Positions 14,870 through 19,997 of a DNA stretch of 19,997 nt are shown here, piece by piece. The notes below the pieces were generated by a model. It worked only from the letters and a program-made list of their open reading frames with translations, ran no database searches and had not been told where the DNA came from. A program made the position numbers and the translations under genes. Position 1 is the stretch's first letter; every line of letters starts with the position of its first letter. Source of the DNA: Isotricha intestinalis (Eukaryota > Ciliophora > Litostomatea > Vestibuliferida > Isotrichidae); the NCBI GenBank assembly GCA_023807065.1, contig JAJJLU010004037.1:1-19997 (forward strand). Reading direction: 5' to 3'.

Positions 14870-16738
14870 CTAGGATAAAATTTTATTTTTGATTCTATCA
14901 GATAAATTTTCATAAATCATTTTATCTATTTTTGAATTATTGATTGAATTTAAAAGAGATTTATAATATGAAATAATATTATTTTCAGAATTTACAAAAT
15001 CATAATGTTCAAATAAAGCTTTTCTTTCTTCTAGATTATTTAAATTTATTTTTTTTAAATAAAATAAACTATTAATTTGATTTTTATTCAGTAATAATTT
15101 TTTCAAAAATTCAATTTCTTTAATGACTCTTAAATACCTATTTACTTCAACTAAATTAATAAAAAACCAATATAAAATGCGAGTATCTGAAGGTTTATTT
15201 TTATTAGGACAACAAAAAAAAGAAAGATCAATTTTTATATTACGTTTTTTAAATTTTATACTATATTTCATTATTGAGGATTTATTTGAACTTCCAAAAT
15301 TTGTTGAAATTATTGGTTGAGTGTTTAACTTTTGTAATAAATGAGATCCTGATTGTTCAATAAACGTTCGATCTTGACTTTTATTTTGTAGATTTTTTTT
15401 TTTAAATAAAATATTGTCATTAGTCATTTCATCACTAAAAGTTAATTTAAATTTACTTGATTTTATAAATTTTGGAATATTCTCTTTTAAAGATATTTCT
15501 GATTTATTTAAATTAATAAAAGATTTTTCTTCAATTTTATTTTTATTATTTTCATTTTCATTTTCATTTTCTTCTTCATTTTTTATTTCTTGTATTTTTA
15601 TATGTTTTCTCATCTCTGTATTACTTTTAAAAACAAATTTTTTATTTCTTTTTTTTTCTTCAAATTCAAAGTAATTATAAATAATTTCAAATTTTCTAAT
15701 TTTTTCTCCAATATATTGGGAAATAATATTAAAAATAATAATAATAATATTAATAATACTTCCCATATTAGCAATAACATTTTGAACTTTCATATAATAT
15801 CTAGTATAATAATTTTTTTCCATTGAAGTATATAAATTAATTTCAAATATTTTAGAAGAAGCTCCTTCTGTTGATAAATCAGAATCATTATAAAAAGAAT
15901 AAGTTGATCTAATCACATCAACTCCCCATTCACTTAAGTTTTTATTACTTGAAAATAACCATCCTTGATCATCATTAATAATATATTTTTTTAAAAAAAT
16001 ATCATCGTTTCTTTGTAATTTATAACTTAAACAATAATATAAATTTTTATATATTTTCATTAAAGGATGTTTCCTAGAAAGAGGATTAAATTGAATAACT
16101 TGATAATATAAAGCAAAAAATTTAGGATCATCTTGATGTAAAAACTTTTTTAATTCCTCAATAGAAGTACAAGTTGAATTTTTTGAATATGGATTTCCAT
16201 TTTCACAAAAAAAAACTTGTATTTCAAAATAATATAGATTAGGAGAATCCCAATAACCTCCAAATTTTCTTCCTCCTAAATCAGGACAATATAATATTCC
16301 ATAATGTTTAGATAAATTATATTCCCGATAATCAGAGTCATTACAAATATGAAATGTTAAAAATTCATCTTTGATATTTGCTCTATATTTTCCATGATTA
16401 TCTTCTTCTGATGTATAATAGTAGATTTTCATGTATAATGTATTTGATGTATTTACAAAATTTCCATCATAATCTTCTATTCTAAAAGCAAAGAAAATTG
16501 AATCTTTTTCTGTATCTATAATTTCATATTTAAAATCATTTTCTGTTGATATTGTTATAGTTGGGTTTGTTCTTAAAAAAAAATTAATACCAAAAATATA
16601 ACTTAATGCAATGAATATTAATATTAATAATAGAGTTAGGATTCCTCCTAATGCTGTTTGTTTTTTTCTTTTTTTACCTGAATAAAAGTAAAATTGAGAA
16701 CCAAATAAGTCTAAATTTCTTAACAATTTTCTTATCAT
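14870..16738 (-). CDS. Two-pass membrane protein of a ciliate-expanded family
   Basis: A 622-residue protein from the ATG at 16738 to TAG. It starts with a short cytosolic helix (NLDLFGSQFYFYSGKKRKKQTALGG), a first membrane segment (about 31-54) and a 270-residue non-cytosolic domain. That domain has N-glycosylation sites and cysteines at about 132, 151, 178, 190 and 236. A second membrane segment follows (about 322-344, NMGSIINIIIIIFNII). The remaining 275 residues are cytosolic and mostly charged, with an E-N-E-N-E-N run at about 391-396. The CPDLGG-x-x-x-GGYWD stretch and the layout match the many uncharacterised transmembrane proteins of Paramecium, Tetrahymena and Ichthyophthirius that begin DLFG(Q/S)P-like. 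Function is unknown. This gene is my best single argument for a ciliate. By eye its third positions also change between A-rich and T-rich stretches more than once. Confidence 0.75.
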   Translation of the reverse strand: MIRKLLRNLDLFGSQFYFYSGKKRKKQTALGGILTLLLILIFIALSYIFGINFFLRTNPTITISTENDFKYEIIDTEKDSIFFAFRIEDYDGNFVNTSNTLYMKIYYYTSEEDNHGKYRANIKDEFLTFHICNDSDYREYNLSKHYGILYCPDLGGRKFGGYWDSPNLYYFEIQVFFCENGNPYSKNSTCTSIEELKKFLHQDDPKFFALYYQVIQFNPLSRKHPLMKIYKNLYYCLSYKLQRNDDIFLKKYIINDDQGWLFSSNKNLSEWGVDVIRSTYSFYNDSDLSTEGASSKIFEINLYTSMEKNYYTRYYMKVQNVIANMGSIINIIIIIFNIISQYIGEKIRKFEIIYNYFEFEEKKRNKKFVFKSNTEMRKHIKIQEIKNEEENENENENNKNKIEEKSFINLNKSEISLKENIPKFIKSSKFKLTFSDEMTNDNILFKKKNLQNKSQDRTFIEQSGSHLLQKLNTQPIISTNFGSSNKSSIMKYSIKFKKRNIKIDLSFFCCPNKNKPSDTRILYWFFINLVEVNRYLRVIKEIEFLKKLLLNKNQINSLFYLKKINLNNLEERKALFEHYDFVNSENNIISYYKSLLNSINNSKIDKMIYENLSDRIKNKILS

Positions 16739-17123
16739 TTTTTAGATTTTATTTATTTTAATTATATCTATCAAATGAGATAATCATATAATATTGAATA
16801 TATGATTAATTTATACAATTACTAATTTAAAAGAATGAAATTTTTAAATAAATAGATATTTCATTATATTCTTATTTATAAAAATCAATCGAACAATATT
16901 TTCTTTTTATAATACTTTCTTTTATTTCTAATAAATGCAAATCTTAGATCTCAACCCCAAAAAATATATTAATTATTTTCAAAAAAAAATAAATCAGAAA
17001 CTGAATTAAAAATATAACAAACAAAAAAAAATAAAAAGACTTAAAAAATAATAAATTAAAAAAAAATCTAATCAAAAAAAAAAATATAAATACGCAAAAA
17101 AATAAAAATCCCCATATAAAAAA
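16739..17123. other. Divergent intergenic region with A-rich leader
   Basis: About 385 bp between the membrane-protein start (minus) and the EF-hand-like gene (plus). The last 200 bp is strongly A-rich on the plus strand and probably a long untranslated leader. A lone CCCCAA at 16955-16960 resembles a ciliate telomere unit but is not repeated. No RNA gene seen. Confidence 0.5.
16875..16884 (+). promoter_or_regulatory. Possible TATA element upstream of the EF-hand-like gene
   Basis: TTTATAAAAA, about 240 bp before the start codon and before a long A-rich leader. The same string occurs at the T-rich to A-rich switch in front of Cpn60. Weak evidence, since such strings are common here. Confidence 0.2.
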
Positions 17124-17603
17124 ATGAGTCGTAAAGTACAAAAAACAACAGTAAAAAAAGAAGTAGTGCAAAGTAGTCCAGTTCCTCAAGAAGATGAAAG
17201 TCTTCTTCTCTTTGCAAATGGAAAAGAAGTTCTCCCAGGAGATTTATTGACTGCTTTAGAGAAATTAGGATACGATCAAGCCAATCCAAAATTATATCAT
17301 TTAGTGAATGACTTAGAAAAAGATGTGACTGGAAAAATGAGTGTTGTTAACGTTGCTCGTGTTCTCAAAACTAAACCAACTGAAGATGAATTAAGACAAG
17401 TTCATCGTGCTTTCACTTTGGGAGATCATAATGAAATTGGAGTCGATGATTTAGTCAGAGTTGCTAATATAGTTGATGAAGATACTAATCAACCTTTTGG
17501 TGAATGGGTTGATAAGTTAAGTGCTAATAAAAAAGGATTCACTTATGATGAAATGGTTAGAATTCTTACTACTCAAGATGAAGTAGAAGAAGAAGAAGAA
17601 TAA
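17124..17603 (+). CDS. EF-hand-like (degenerate calmodulin-fold) protein
   Basis: A 159-residue protein from the ATG at 17124 to TAA, with a GAAGAAGAA run before the stop. A basic N-terminus (SRKVQKTTVKKEVV) precedes a calmodulin-like series of helix-loop-helix units. These are FANGKEVLPGDLLTALEKLGY (30-50), HLVNDLEKDVTGKMSVVNVARVL (59-81), ELRQVHRAFTLGDHNEIGVDDLVRV (89-113) and GFTYDEMVRIL (138-148). The loops have few acidic ligands (VTGKM, DHNEIG), so it probably does not bind calcium and acts structurally. It ends in an acidic tail. The gene uses more C-ending codons (CTC, AAC, TTC, GCC) than its neighbours, which suggests high expression. Axonemal and cytoskeletal EF-hand proteins of protists look like this, but I cannot name an orthologue. 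A truncated inverted copy lies at the right edge of the window. Confidence 0.8.
   Translation: MSRKVQKTTVKKEVVQSSPVPQEDESLLLFANGKEVLPGDLLTALEKLGYDQANPKLYHLVNDLEKDVTGKMSVVNVARVLKTKPTEDELRQVHRAFTLGDHNEIGVDDLVRVANIVDEDTNQPFGEWVDKLSANKKGFTYDEMVRILTTQDEVEEEEE
17211..17287 (+). repeat. Inverted repeat, left arm (inside the EF-hand-like gene)
   Basis: These 77 bp recur in reverse complement at 19921-19997 with one mismatch (a synonymous TTA/TTG Leu codon), 76 of 77 identical. Similarity stops abruptly after the codons for DQAN and two bases of Pro. The other end of the match runs past the window edge, so the true repeat may be longer. Confidence 0.95.
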
Positions 17604-19676
<2,073 letters not shown>

Positions 19677-19889
19677 TTTTTTATTTTGTTGTTTTTTAAA
19701 ATATTTAAATTTGTTTATTTTATTATTGTTTTTTAATATTTTTTTAATTTGTGTTTTTTATGTTAAATAAAATTTAGTTTTTAATTTGGATAAATAAATA
19801 TTAAAGATTATATAAAAATATTAAATTAAAGTTTTTAACATTTATTGTTAAGTATAAAAAAGAAAAATAAAAAAAGTAAATAATAACAA

Positions 19890-19997
19890 TTATTCATTAA
19901 ATATATTTTGAATATAATGGGGATTGGCTTGATCGTATCCTAATTTCTCTAAAGCAGTCAACAAATCTCCTGGGAGAACTTCTTTTCCATTTGCAAA
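19890..19997 (-). pseudogene. 3' end of a truncated second copy of the EF-hand-like gene
   Basis: The minus strand reads FANGKEVLPGDLLTALEKLG then YDQAN, identical to residues 30-54 of the EF-hand-like protein. It then departs into PHYIQNIFNE and a TAA, so the last two thirds of the protein (including the later EF-hand-like units and acidic tail) are missing. The gene's 5' part lies beyond the window. It converges on Cpn60 with 213 bp between. It may be a truncated duplicate, a short paralogue with a new tail, or an assembly or chromosome-rearrangement product. I list it as a pseudogene because the shared fold is cut within its first unit. Confidence 0.6.
19921..19997 (-). repeat. Inverted repeat, right arm (window edge)
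   Basis: Reverse complement of 17211-17287 with one mismatch in 77 bp. It reaches the last base of the window, so the full arm length is unknown. The two arms enclose 2,633 bp holding the end of the EF-hand-like gene and all of Cpn60. Confidence 0.95.

Noticed and set aside
16955..16960. CCCCAA resembling a ciliate telomere unit; also CCCTAA at 13169-13174
   Set aside because: Single occurrences with no tandem repetition; not telomeres or telomere-addition sites.
17068..17289. Minus-strand open frame overlapping the EF-hand-like start
   Set aside because: Its sequence is the reverse complement of a clear, codon-biased EF-hand-like gene and of its A-rich leader.

Overview
The window looks like the nuclear genome of a very AT-rich ciliated protist, most likely a ciliate that uses the standard genetic code. 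Three things support this. (1) There are eukaryotic-only genes: a NIMA-related kinase, a mitochondrial-type Pam18/Tim14, a two-RRM protein with spliceosomal introns, a katanin con80 protein and a Notum/pectin-acetylesterase. (2) Axonemal-type genes are present (an EFCAB10-like DPY30/RIIa protein, a NEK kinase, a katanin-like protein). There are also families expanded in ciliates, namely a split cyclic-nucleotide-binding protein and a two-pass membrane protein starting with an N-terminal DLFG segment. (3) By my reading all three of TAA (10), TAG (3) and TGA (2) end genes here, and glutamine is encoded by CAA/CAG. This argues against a Paramecium/Tetrahymena-type code and for a standard-code ciliate such as a heterotrich or litostome. 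The taxon call is inference.

Layout. 1-4826 is a run of minus-strand genes: a partial gene at the left edge, a membrane-anchored cupin, a 742-aa cNMP-binding protein, a small MGC-starting F-box-like protein, and a two-RRM protein that I reassembled from four exons with introns of only 21, 25 and 28 nt. 5167-9477 holds two plus-strand genes: an Asn/Gln-rich protein with a 20-residue tandem repeat, and a NEK kinase. 9544-13094 is again minus strand: Pam18, EFCAB10-like, katanin con80 and a membrane metallophosphoesterase. Then come a plus-strand pectin-acetylesterase/Notum-like gene, a minus-strand two-pass membrane protein, and a plus-strand pair (EF-hand-like protein and chaperonin Cpn60). 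At the right edge lies the 3' end of a second, truncated, inverted copy of the EF-hand-like gene.

How the genes relate. Cpn60 and Pam18 both serve import and folding in a mitochondrion or mitochondrion-related organelle. The NEK kinase, EFCAB10-like and katanin-like proteins fit ciliary and microtubule work. There is no sign of operons: genes sit on both strands, are separated by 67-507 bp of AT-rich sequence, and mostly have A-rich leaders and T-rich trailers.

The most unusual signal is not a gene. Several coding regions switch abruptly between stretches whose synonymous third positions are nearly all A and stretches where they are nearly all T. Cpn60 shows four such blocks of about 370-480 bp (ATA:ATT isoleucine codons 7:2, 1:17, 19:3, 0:16, counted by hand). 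The metallophosphoesterase and the kinase each show one sharp A-to-T switch.
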